A DNA stretch of 11,903 bases from Methanobacteriota archaeon (lineage in GTDB: Archaea; Thermoplasmatota; Poseidoniia; Poseidoniales; SP79), in NCBI GenBank assembly GCA_002715545.1, contig PAZI01000008.1:3675-15577 (forward strand). The letters run 5' to 3'. Shown here piece by piece: positions 6,001-11,036 of the stretch. Both the position numbers and the translations under genes were made by a program. The notes beneath the pieces are model-generated. The model was given only the letters and a program-made list of their open reading frames with translations. It ran no database searches and was not told the DNA's origin. Within the stretch, counting starts at the first letter, position 1. Every line of letters starts with the position of its first letter.

Positions 6001-8694
6001 GAAGATCTTCAGGATCCAAACGATCTGGAGTGGGAGATTAGCTTTGGTGTCAGTCAGTTTGGTCTCGGGGAAAAGTATCAACTTCTGGAGGATCCAGGGA
6101 CGATTGTCGATGGTCAGTTCACTATTGATCTGAGACCCGACATGTTCGGCACTCTTGAGTTGACTGTGACTGTAACAGACCCCGATGGTCTGACCAAGTC
6201 ACGTCCAATGAATGTCGTGGTCTCCAACGTCAACGACGCACCAATCGTCTGTGAGAGGAACGAACTTGGAACAGGTACGACATTCCTTGAGCAGTGCCAG
6301 AAATCGAACGTCAATCTGGACACCGATGATGGCGATGGCAACCAGATCGAGGAAGGATTCATCACTCACTCGTTGAGACTCGATCCCGAAGCTAACAAGT
6401 TCGAGGACATCACGAATGCTCAAGGTCAGCCAGTCAGGGTCTACAAATCCTGGGTCTTCGATCAGGAGAACGAGCAGGATCCAAATATCGCTCCTAACCC
6501 AGAAGCAGCAGATGGAATACCTCCTCAGGTACATGAGTGGAATGTATCTCTTGAGGATGGTTGTGAGGTCTTCTCCATCTCGATGGCAGGCGATGAACTC
6601 ATCCTATGGGAAGAGAACTATCAGATCGGTGGATACTGTGATATCTATCTGGATTTGACTGATAATGCACAGATTAATCCAGACGCAATCACGCACACCG
6701 TGCCATTCCTCGTCCGACCTGAGAACAATCAGCCTGGTATCTACAACCCATCTGACACAGAGGGTCCAGGTGCGAATTCGCTGGTAACGCAGGGTGGTAA
6801 ATCCCTCAACGAAGTCATCGGTGAGTGCGTCGACACAGAGAACCGAGTCAATTGCCCGGTCATCTGGGAGTGGACCTTCGATGAAGATGATTACGATGCG
6901 GACAACACGGTGATCGACCTGAGGAATGTGGTCGAAGACGTGGATGCGTATATCGATGATCCGAACAATGCTAACCAGTGGATTCATGACAAGAATTCCA
7001 CATTGACCTGGGAGGTCGATTCGAGCGATGGATGTCGCTATCAGGACTACTTCCACGTGGTTGATGCGGAGACACCAACTCAGGAAGACCTGATTACCAG
7101 TGGTAAGATGAAGATCATCCCGGTCCCTGATGCGAATACCGAAGGCGAAGAAGTCGATCCGCTCTATGATCAAGGTGTTCACCAGACCAAGCCCAAGGAC
7201 CAATCGGTCTCTGTGGATTACTGTCTGGTGACATTTACTGTCTCAGACGCAGCGTTTGAAGACCGTCCATCGTTCTACGATCTCCACAGTGGGGATTATG
7301 AGCAAAAGAGCGCAACTGTCGATGTTCGCATCAAGATCCGCAACACCGAGGAAGCCGTTCCTGACTACACCTTCAAGCCAAAGTCACTCAGGTACAGTGG
7401 TGACCCTGCAGTTATCGAGGGTACGCAGGTACCATTCTACATCAGTGTCATCAACATTGACTCAACAAGCAATGGGGACTACTTCTACTCCCACCAGATT
7501 GCACTGAAGCTGCACAAGGTCGACAAAGACACAGACATCAATGGTACCGTGTGTGACACGATCACATCTGACCTGCCACGTCCTGGTGACGCCAATGGAG
7601 TTGAACTCGGATGTCACTGGACCATCAATAATGAAATAGTTCAGAAGTTCGAGTTGGTGATTCAAGTGTCAGCCTGTAGGATTATGAAGGAATATTCTCC
7701 CACCAGCCCTGCTGAATTTGGAAGAGCTGGTGTCAAGACGATTGATGACGATGGAAGCTGTCCAGCGCTTACCGGTACACAGGCTAACAGCCCTGCTGTC
7801 CGTAAGTTGCTCGACAAGACCTGTGTCGATGTGCAATGTACTTCCTATGACAACAACAACGTCTCAAACCTCGACTCATCGCAGGATTACCTGGGTAACC
7901 AGATGCCAAAGATCGTAACCGCTGCTCAGAACGTTGCAGCAGTTCCTTCTTTTGCACCGACCCTTGCGACCGTCGCTCTTGTAGGTGCCATGGTAGCCAT
8001 CCTGATAGGTCGTGCTGAGCGCCGGTCTGAGGAAGAAGAAGCAGAGGGGCGTGCCGAAGCAGCAGTTCCTATCCGCAGGATTCTTGAGGATGACGAAGAA
8101 GCAGTCAGCCCTGTCATCGCTACCATCTTGATGGTGGCGATTACAGTGGTACTTGCAGGAGTGCTCTACATCTGGGCGGGTTCACTCGCTGGAGCAGATG
8201 CCAAGGTCGAGCCGACCATCAGTTGGACGACCACGACGTGCAAGACCAAAACGTGCGAGGTAGGTGGCGAACTTCTTGACGCTGAGGATATTCACTTCAA
8301 GATCCTCATCGAAGACTCTCCGGATGACTATCGAACCGGGGCGATACGTGTCGACGTCGAGACTAGCAGTGCGACTTACCAGTTCGACCTGTTCAATTCG
8401 TCTGTCTATGGTGTCAGTCCACAAGAGCAGGCAGTCCCCACCCTCGTGGTGTTCAATGATGAGACAACGGCTGCTACCGATGACCCGAATGGTAACATCT
8501 TCACAAGTTTCGGTGTTGGGGACCAGATCTTCGTGCGCTTCCGAGTGCCACCTGCCGAGGATACGGGTACGCTGGGTGAAGTGATCGGGGCCTCAACGGT
8601 CAAGATCGTCTACACTCCAACGTCTCGCATCATCAAGCAGTTCGACCTGCTTGTTGACCCGACTGGTGACACTGGAACCATCACTCCGGTCTGA
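1..8694 (+). CDS. Giant beta-helix surface protein fused to a C-terminal type IV pilin (5' partial)
   Basis: The frame is open from base 1 to the TGA at 8692-8694, so at least 2,897 residues (over 300 kDa) are visible. The start and any signal peptide lie upstream; the TTG at 127 is only an internal codon. Modules in order: beta-helix (1-640); beta-sandwich-like and Tyr/Trp-rich insert (640-1600); beta-helix (1600-2065); Ig/carboxypeptidase-regulatory-like (2065-2400); main beta-helix with an Asn ladder (2830-3840); Cys-bounded SYGDG module (4042-4380); short beta-helix with a GCTGC motif (4480-4900); CBM9/DOMON-like (5125-5600); cadherin/Ig-like ending NVNDAP (5923-6250); Cys-containing acidic region (6250-7920); VPSFAP plus a transmembrane helix (7942-8010); type IV pilin (8080-8691). 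Many N-x-S/T sequons (e.g. 2899, 2995) suit archaeal N-glycosylation. The family is known for adhesion or carbohydrate contact, but no substrate can be read from this sequence. The role as surface adhesin or pilus component is inferred. Confidence 0.9.
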   Translation, partial: NITLQADILIDGCELEIQGGLITVDSPSAASPRSISITNGGELNFTGMLLGALSNQKPFDFDLTSGTLSMKDSTFRNAFMDSSCNCIIGVNEDSTLNLDASAIEGSSSAAADEATVLVSYGSMTSIGESVIRNSGKLGIGLMLIGTTDESVSLDSISVSNASTAIKLKDAAPRVDNYEIIDSNTGVDVEGSMSLPHLYRSLSLCNCANDISNRGWAQYSVDVTSLAKGSNYAQVGMRIEVDAGSTGLYGYTWGGDFLAFDAMFYKASWGGGQDYVVRPNNQNVDGGSTGSSSWTGSNQGSTGSANHGTLSGTSETFHKRNAFYRCGNGYSYSYPYYPYSSSYVEPGSQTYTYNYYLPKYRNSTTSDQRQFGYQFELIDGETLPQYYYNRVQWWDSQWGRFGQYGQYHNTFDNGRGWDSNGVNWNYWYYQNYYSSGACRAYANYGQMPNGYKYIMTAPVAKTAGVSEFSFNLDFFHRGSQNVEDGMQFLVRVGDTESELRNSEWIEQMGRATFNDGSISRTDVGINYRGDTATADINRLVIDAPSDAGVLISGSSQGLIDDITVNGGTDGLRIGLGGSGDVELTNINFNNQTNAGINIGKNMDMTFEGLIENANPGAAIKVGSSDTGGWEWSDLEFNNNAIGFSVAGTGEYTLNNPTFTGNTEDIKVTGAATVSVIDGTIDLGKVTVTSGLGEVERGWSVTFVTKYGGIARSGAEVYMLRDGGGIAGSSVSDADGKAFGFTKVTERVDINGLANVPLGSYEVVALIAEDDSASTRLWRYVRETPVLTSTGAQEIDLSMTLYIDAIVCSSGWDQNCDVGWSGQVGNQYGYGSDGWGNSASPVATSSGAAGDWDNTAMMFTTDYTYFGWSTDVSMDNSIVFLKPRMGAYQNVFRIYKDGYNQYDWNMEKTTMIVLSPSTMPEDSQMGVSFGQPWNLLNPNIKDSTILGLTSISQGLTYNRNEPEQFELWNNTFIAPEYDGYRNFEYQYGINAGEPDNYNVVNNTMIGYDYPIRLSRTQNYYYQNTADYGPDGAQIVGNTLIDAVYYGIWMQSPSYIDDVVIRDNNIHGSSGLQYGIHADDSQIKNLMIHGNNVSNADSPIYINRVDGVDVAGNTIYGDGSSTSQYGIYMRNTHGNVNGNSLTDADGGIYVASIRGGLDFTMNDNFVTQSGRPVDGGYGIWVQNCGGGTVWLADNEVHVYHQAFETNNCNVVDNGSTYDSGYSGWSDRPGYEISGNNLEVTLNTVTISGFVDGIIMNGGELSMSMNTVINASRNAVSVSDSDLTVGQNDPMQHEVSFDETAGSWPADLLVTTGDSIKFVNTGTKNLTIEEATGHLFSSTDIDYEWPPVVQTCSDIVLQMYDSYGDGNDGVGPNSGGIFESGTNTPVKRSDGNDFVIPGYDWGYQVAFPSSGTLSLSSATDYDIRFESDYWPEETSWAIVNTSSNSKLAEGDVEDLPATFSISCGEASAVNDATVPVTSEVYQPYNVNVIDRADNSVLYTGTIKLVNTLGGATLKSGCTGCAPNGADYDGVALDISGSSTYVNAEYMTLEGEYGIKVDGVQDYRFNQIQSMANNTFVVDNGATGYLENVTYRSPIDGTTPYLDMGSMINAGTDTTTWVINGSLDTSKLVVDPTAVIYEGNNLGLDVTYMGSPTFNVEVVLQSHDRYQADYISPGWTKSINVNTANDQGNMTDWFGATPSEWARPGVISGGPDISTRMRQDLYVADTNSTLMATWDFNNLYFGLRGHDLVNDGEDLVIYVDSDTGGTRSGQTSASDNPESQTYGDGLSHSLPISADYRIELSNDFTYKTITSSYSGTGWVHSICTGLEEHLGRATSEPLTSEFTEIAIPWSCIGLNGAEDSIRVFAFVKDSSNGNVIATHPNNNAVPTAGSSASSTDWTTPSMLRFDAQKESTLSVGQMRNHLLIFRSFIGSNTPVGTDTSWDVTVKDIMRNGIQNWDSSNTQIDMSSSQIIQIDIKRNQPIILEIPDQTLQEDQASVTLDLNNYGEDLQDPNDLEWEISFGVSQFGLGEKYQLLEDPGTIVDGQFTIDLRPDMFGTLELTVTVTDPDGLTKSRPMNVVVSNVNDAPIVCERNELGTGTTFLEQCQKSNVNLDTDDGDGNQIEEGFITHSLRLDPEANKFEDITNAQGQPVRVYKSWVFDQENEQDPNIAPNPEAADGIPPQVHEWNVSLEDGCEVFSISMAGDELILWEENYQIGGYCDIYLDLTDNAQINPDAITHTVPFLVRPENNQPGIYNPSDTEGPGANSLVTQGGKSLNEVIGECVDTENRVNCPVIWEWTFDEDDYDADNTVIDLRNVVEDVDAYIDDPNNANQWIHDKNSTLTWEVDSSDGCRYQDYFHVVDAETPTQEDLITSGKMKIIPVPDANTEGEEVDPLYDQGVHQTKPKDQSVSVDYCLVTFTVSDAAFEDRPSFYDLHSGDYEQKSATVDVRIKIRNTEEAVPDYTFKPKSLRYSGDPAVIEGTQVPFYISVINIDSTSNGDYFYSHQIALKLHKVDKDTDINGTVCDTITSDLPRPGDANGVELGCHWTINNEIVQKFELVIQVSACRIMKEYSPTSPAEFGRAGVKTIDDDGSCPALTGTQANSPAVRKLLDKTCVDVQCTSYDNNNVSNLDSSQDYLGNQMPKIVTAAQNVAAVPSFAPTLATVALVGAMVAILIGRAERRSEEEEAEGRAEAAVPIRRILEDDEEAVSPVIATILMVAITVVLAGVLYIWAGSLAGADAKVEPTISWTTTTCKTKTCEVGGELLDAEDIHFKILIEDSPDDYRTGAIRVDVETSSATYQFDLFNSSVYGVSPQEQAVPTLVVFNDETTAATDDPNGNIFTSFGVGDQIFVRFRVPPAEDTGTLGEVIGASTVKIVYTPTSRIIKQFDLLVDPTGDTGTITPV
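964..1356 (+). other. Tyr/Trp-rich insert in the giant protein
   Basis: This 131-residue stretch holds 28 Tyr, 6 Trp and 5 Phe, about 30% aromatic, with runs such as PYYPY, YNYY, QYYYN and WNYWYYQNYY. It follows a Gly/Ser/Thr/Asn-rich linker (about 840-945). It is flanked by regular beta-strand sequence and sits between two beta-helix blocks, so it looks like a domain inserted into the helix. Dense surface aromatics are known in carbohydrate-binding surfaces and in adhesive or fibrous proteins; which applies here cannot be told. A smaller Trp/Tyr/Gly cluster with similar character lies at about 2416-2610. I do not recognise a named family. Confidence 0.75.
2830..3840 (+). other. Parallel beta-helix (NosD/PbH1-type) domain in the giant protein
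   Basis: About ten consecutive rungs of roughly 20-27 residues are readable. Each has an Asn-turn such as NNTM, GNTLI, DNNIHG, GNNVSN, GNTIYG, GNSLTD or DNFVTQ, followed by a strand such as YGIWMQ, YGIHADD, PIYIN, YGIYMRN, GGIYVAS or YGIWVQN. The stacked Asn and alternating hydrophobic pattern is the signature of right-handed parallel beta-helix repeats (NosD, pectate-lyase-like). No pectinase catalytic Asp cluster was recognised, so it is more likely structural or adhesive than enzymatic. It shares this architecture with blocks at 1-640, 1600-2065 and 4480-4900. Confidence 0.85.
4042..4380 (+). other. Cys-bounded SYGDG module in the giant protein
   Basis: The segment opens with Cys (4042) in CSDIVLQMYDSYGDG and closes with Cys (4375) in SISCGE, enclosing about 110 residues. 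The motif DSYGDG resembles the SYGDGWNG motif found in many secreted proteins of marine bacteria. The two end cysteines could form a disulfide bracketing the module. The sequences on either side read as continuous with one another, so it looks inserted into a larger beta-rich unit. Function unknown; the resemblance is by motif only. Confidence 0.5.
5125..5600 (+). other. CBM9/DOMON-like beta-sandwich in the giant protein
   Basis: The order of elements is typical of CBM9-like or DOMON-like modules. First is LMATWDFNNLYFGLRGHD (a strand carrying W and Y), then DLVIYVDSDTGG (an acidic strand and turn), then SADYRIELSND, and finally EIAIPWSCIGL close to the end. These modules bind sugars or heme in other proteins; the binding residues cannot be assigned here. 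The call rests on the characteristic FNNLYF...DLVIYVD...YRIEL...IPWS progression, not on a search. Confidence 0.55.
5923..6250 (+). other. Cadherin/Ig-like domain in the giant protein
   Basis: It starts with ILEIPDQTLQEDQ, a usual opening of these bacterial and archaeal Ig-like modules. It continues with DPNDLEWEI and FGTLELTVTVTDPDGL and closes with VVVSNVNDAPIV. The DPDG and VNDAP motifs are hallmarks of tandem cadherin-like or Ig-like repeats of large adhesins, which often bind calcium at the junctions. Only one clear repeat is seen, although the following region (6250-7920) contains strands that may be degenerate copies. Confidence 0.7.
7942..8103 (+). other. Membrane anchor and cytoplasmic linker leading to the prepilin site
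   Basis: VPSFAP (7942-7959) is followed by about 17 hydrophobic residues (7960-8010) and then GRAERR (8008-8025). This is a classic outside-to-inside C-terminal anchor with positive charges on the cytoplasmic side. A Glu-rich 32-residue linker (8008-8103) with RRILEDDEEA follows and ends at the start of the pilin helix. VPSFAP fits the VPxxxP pattern of an archaeal C-terminal sorting signal class, so archaeosortase processing is possible, but the signal is not at the protein's C-terminus as it should be. Confidence 0.7.
8080..8694 (+). other. Archaeal type IV pilin module at the C-terminus
   Basis: ILEDDEEA (8080-8103) followed by VSPVIATILMVAITV (8104-8148) is near-identical in style to haloarchaeal and euryarchaeal pilin N-termini (Pilin_N, formerly DUF1628). 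Archaeal prepilin peptidase would be expected to cut after EEA (between 8103 and 8104), giving a mature pilin of 196 residues: a hydrophobic helix to about 8193, then a beta-rich head with CKTKTC. There is no in-frame ATG, GTG or TTG between 7993 and 8127 from which an ordinary short-leader pilin could start, and no stop separates it from the anchor. It is therefore translated as part of the giant protein unless a sequence error is present. Confidence 0.85.
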
Positions 8695-8714
8695 AGCCGG
8701 ACAGGAGGTCTACC

Positions 8715-8749
8715 GGGGGGGGGCATCCCCCCTCCCTCTCTCCTCTCTC
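8715..8749 (+). terminator. G9/C6 hairpin with C/T tract; possible terminator
   Basis: Nine G (8715-8723), CAT, then six C (8727-8732) can form a 6-bp all-GC stem. The strand remains pyrimidine-only from 8727 to 8749. It lies about 20 bases after the stop of the giant gene, which suits transcription termination or processing. Archaeal terminators usually have a T-run rather than a C/T tract, so the call is tentative. Confidence 0.35.
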
Positions 8750-8794
8750 AGTGGGAGGTTTGAGGGAGGAGTAGTCACTCCCACCGTCTGGTGG
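8731..8794. repeat. Overlapping inverted repeats between the giant gene and the HAD gene
   Basis: CCTCCCTC (8731-8738) is perfectly complementary to GAGGGAGG (8762-8769). GTGGGAG (8751-8757) pairs with CTCCCAC (8778-8784). GGAGT (8768-8772) pairs with ACTCC (8777-8781), and CCACC (8781-8785) pairs with GGTGG (8790-8794). Some of these pairings exclude one another, so the 5' leader of the HAD gene could adopt alternative folds. The last stem covers GGTGG, the only ribosome-binding-like sequence before the ATG at 8799. No TATA-like A/T-rich element is visible in this 104-base gap. Confidence 0.55.
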
Positions 8795-8798
8795 AGTC

Positions 8799-9455
8799 AT
8801 GCCAAGGTGTGTAGCGTTTGATTGCGATGGCGTGCTGACGCAGAACGTCTCGTCTTGGAAGACCCTCCATCAGCACTTTGGGACCACGTCTGGTGATCTG
8901 TATCAGGCGTATCTGGACGGTCAATTGACCGACGAAGAGTTCGTGCGAGAAGACATCATACGATGGAAGGCATCTAGGCCCAGAATCCATCGGGATGAGG
9001 TGGTTCGAGCATTTGCAGGCTCACGATTAATGCCTGGGATGAGAGAACTGGTAGCCGAACTCCAATCGAATGATATCGATGTCATCATCGTCTCAGCGGG
9101 AGTCGATGTGTATGTTGCTATGATTGCTCAGATGCTCAAAGTAGATGATTGGATTGCCAATGGTCTTGGATTTGATGATGATGGATGGATGCTTGATGAT
9201 GGCGTCATCCGTGTTCGGGCCAATAACAAATCCAGCGCTATAGACCAATTCTGTGAAATCAGAGGCTATCCTCCTGAAGACGTCATCTGCGTGGGTGATT
9301 CCAGCGTCGATCTCTCGATGTCTGCGAGTGGTGCCTCTTTTGTGGGCTTCAACCCCACCCGCGATATCGATATCGAATCATTTCTGTCGCTTGGTGTTCG
9401 AGTCTTTGAGAAGGAGCAAATCCTCGATCTCAAGAATCACTTGCTCTCGTCTTGA
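8799..9455 (+). CDS. HAD-superfamily phosphatase, SerB-like
   Basis: This is a complete protein of 218 residues with all four HAD motifs. Motif I is FDCDGVLT with nucleophile D8 and acid/base D10; motif II is IIVSAG with S99; motif III is NNKSSA with K144; motif IV is GDSSVD (166-171) with D167 and D171 for Mg2+. The segment between motifs I and II (about 15-75) is helical in character and fits a C1 cap, as in phosphoserine phosphatases (HAD-IB). The family hydrolyses phosphomonoesters in the cytoplasm. Serine biosynthesis is possible, but the substrate cannot be fixed from sequence. The ATG at 8799 is chosen because it places motif I at residue 8, as usual. Upstream is GGTGGAG with unusually short spacing (2-4 bases). 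The gene follows the giant gene by 104 bases without a visible promoter and ends against the convergent polymerase gene. Confidence 0.88.
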   Translation: MPRCVAFDCDGVLTQNVSSWKTLHQHFGTTSGDLYQAYLDGQLTDEEFVREDIIRWKASRPRIHRDEVVRAFAGSRLMPGMRELVAELQSNDIDVIIVSAGVDVYVAMIAQMLKVDDWIANGLGFDDDGWMLDDGVIRVRANNKSSAIDQFCEIRGYPPEDVICVGDSSVDLSMSASGASFVGFNPTRDIDIESFLSLGVRVFEKEQILDLKNHLLSS

Positions 9456-9458
9456 TCA
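9453..9458. other. Back-to-back convergent stop codons forming TGATCA
   Basis: The HAD gene ends with TGA at 9453-9455 (+) and the polymerase gene ends with TGA on the minus strand at 9458-9456. Together they make the palindrome TGATCA with zero intergenic bases. Any transcription terminator for either gene must lie inside the opposite coding sequence. Confidence 0.9.
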
Positions 9459-11036
9459 TGCGAATGGGATGCTGGCAGAAGCATGGGTCTTGAGATTGAT
9501 AACAGTCAGGATACATGGCTTAGGCTGAAATCCCAACATCCTCTGATACGCTGTCTGGTTCTGCCATGTTGATGAGCAGACCAGCGTCGTTCCCTTGTGA
9601 TCCTCACAGTGGTGTCCATGAACATGACCTGTGACGAAGATATCCGGTCGAGTGCCAATGATGAGGTCATCTTCTGGTTCGGGTGAGAGTGGCGTCTTAC
9701 TACCCCACGTCGGAGCAAGGTGGCGCCGCCGCATCATTTCTCTCATCGCCTCTACCGGGCAACCGTAATCGACATTGCGTAGAGTCCCTACGAAGTCGTC
9801 GATGGATTTTCCATGGTACGATAGCAATCTTACACCATGTAGGGAGAAATCACATGGATTACCAACGAAAGTCGTGCTGTTGAAATCGTTCTGGATGTCT
9901 GGTTCTAGTGCTGGTTGTGGCTCTTGTGGACGAACAGCATCATGGTTTCCCGGAAGGAGGAGTATCTCGACCCAATCTGGAAAATCATCTAGAAGACCTG
10001 CTAGATGACTATACTGGTTGAACAGGTCCGGAATCGACAATTCATTCTCTTGCCCAGGATAGATGCCTATGCCATCCACCACATCACCTGATAGGATCAG
10101 GTACTTGATCGTCCGAGCGAGAGGGTCGGTGTGGAACCACTGACGCATCTTCACCCACTGATCATCCAGGAATGTCTTCGAGCCGACGTGTAGATCGGAG
10201 ATGAAGGCAACTGAAACACCTTGTTCAGCATGTGCTCGCTCGTGAACTTCAAGACGTGGAAAGTAAGGTTCCTCAGCGAAGAACAGATCATTGTTGCGAC
10301 TGAAGGACCCCTTTAGGCCGATCACGTCATCAGGCATCAGACCGACGTGGACGATGTCGTTCACATCCTCTTCAGAACGTGTGATGAGGCATTCTACTGA
10401 CGCAGTCTCATCCTCGAGGGTGAAAAGCAGGTTCCCAGCTTTTGTGAATCTCGGATTAGACACCAGCCCAACAATTGTTGCAGAGGTATCGTATCCGGTA
10501 TATTTGGCTCGCTGATCGAGGAGTTGGAGGACAGTTATCGGTCGAGAAAGAGGAGTGGTCTTGAGAATCTCCTTGCGAAGTTTCTCAATACGATTCCTGA
10601 ACAGGCTCGTGATGTCATCGATTTTCCCTTCGGTGCGAGAGCGGCCAGTGATATCGTAGTGGACGGTCAGATCCATATCAATATCCGTGGCGATGTCGGG
10701 GAACATCTCGATGCGATAATCACCTAATGAGGGCGTGGTATGGTCATTCGTACTTGGGAGGATGGGGGCGATGACCCTCCCTGGAGCAGGGCGAATTGGA
10801 TCCGTACTGGAATGGGCTTTCCACAGAGCTTCAATCGCTTCACCTGTGAGAACCAATGGCTCAGAGGATGCAAGAGCCGGAAGAAGCCAATCAGTCGTTC
10901 CAATTCGCTCAAGTGCATCCCTTCCAGGGGCTAGCAGAAGGTGCCCATCACCCGCCAACTCGCGCGACAGTGCCCCAAATCCACTCATGGTCCGGCGGAA
11001 TCTTGGTCGAGAGCACATGAACACTTTGTTCATCAT
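9456..11036 (-). CDS. polB: DNA polymerase D small subunit (DP1), proofreading exonuclease
   Basis: This is the small subunit of the archaeal D-family replicative polymerase (526 residues, within the usual range), which pairs with DP2 and provides 3'-5' exonuclease proofreading. After a divergent N-terminus (1-165) comes an OB fold (about 185-260, e.g. ATIVGLV and LFTLEDE). A calcineurin-like phosphoesterase domain follows, with all metal-ligand motifs present: SDLH (D281, H283), GDVVDG (D318), GNHD (N364, H365), YHG (H408) and GHVHG (H471, H473). Proofreading therefore looks intact. The start at 11036 is preferred because ATGATGA overlaps the upp stop, which suggests translational coupling. 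The second ATG at 11033 and Met17 at 10988 are alternatives, the last giving a leader-free MSGFGALSREL start. DP1 marks the organism as archaeal and, with the pilin, euryarchaeal. Genes for DP2 are not in the window. Confidence 0.95.
   Translation of the reverse strand: MMNKVFMCSRPRFRRTMSGFGALSRELAGDGHLLLAPGRDALERIGTTDWLLPALASSEPLVLTGEAIEALWKAHSSTDPIRPAPGRVIAPILPSTNDHTTPSLGDYRIEMFPDIATDIDMDLTVHYDITGRSRTEGKIDDITSLFRNRIEKLRKEILKTTPLSRPITVLQLLDQRAKYTGYDTSATIVGLVSNPRFTKAGNLLFTLEDETASVECLITRSEEDVNDIVHVGLMPDDVIGLKGSFSRNNDLFFAEEPYFPRLEVHERAHAEQGVSVAFISDLHVGSKTFLDDQWVKMRQWFHTDPLARTIKYLILSGDVVDGIGIYPGQENELSIPDLFNQYSHLAGLLDDFPDWVEILLLPGNHDAVRPQEPQPALEPDIQNDFNSTTFVGNPCDFSLHGVRLLSYHGKSIDDFVGTLRNVDYGCPVEAMREMMRRRHLAPTWGSKTPLSPEPEDDLIIGTRPDIFVTGHVHGHHCEDHKGTTLVCSSTWQNQTAYQRMLGFQPKPCILTVINLKTHASASIPFA

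Noticed and set aside
6319..6354. EF-hand calcium loop in DTDDGDGNQIEE
   Set aside because: Asp spacing and the position of Ile do not fit the 12-residue EF-hand pattern; at most a generic acidic calcium-binding loop.
6604..7203. 199-codon open frame on the minus strand
   Set aside because: Antisense shadow of the giant gene; repetitive Ile/Arg/Asp composition is the complement of its Asp-rich codons.
7990..8694. Separate pilin gene starting at the ATG at 7990
   Set aside because: It would start inside the first transmembrane helix and give a hydrophobic leader of 38 residues, unlike short charged prepilin leaders; no ribosome-binding site and no upstream stop support it.
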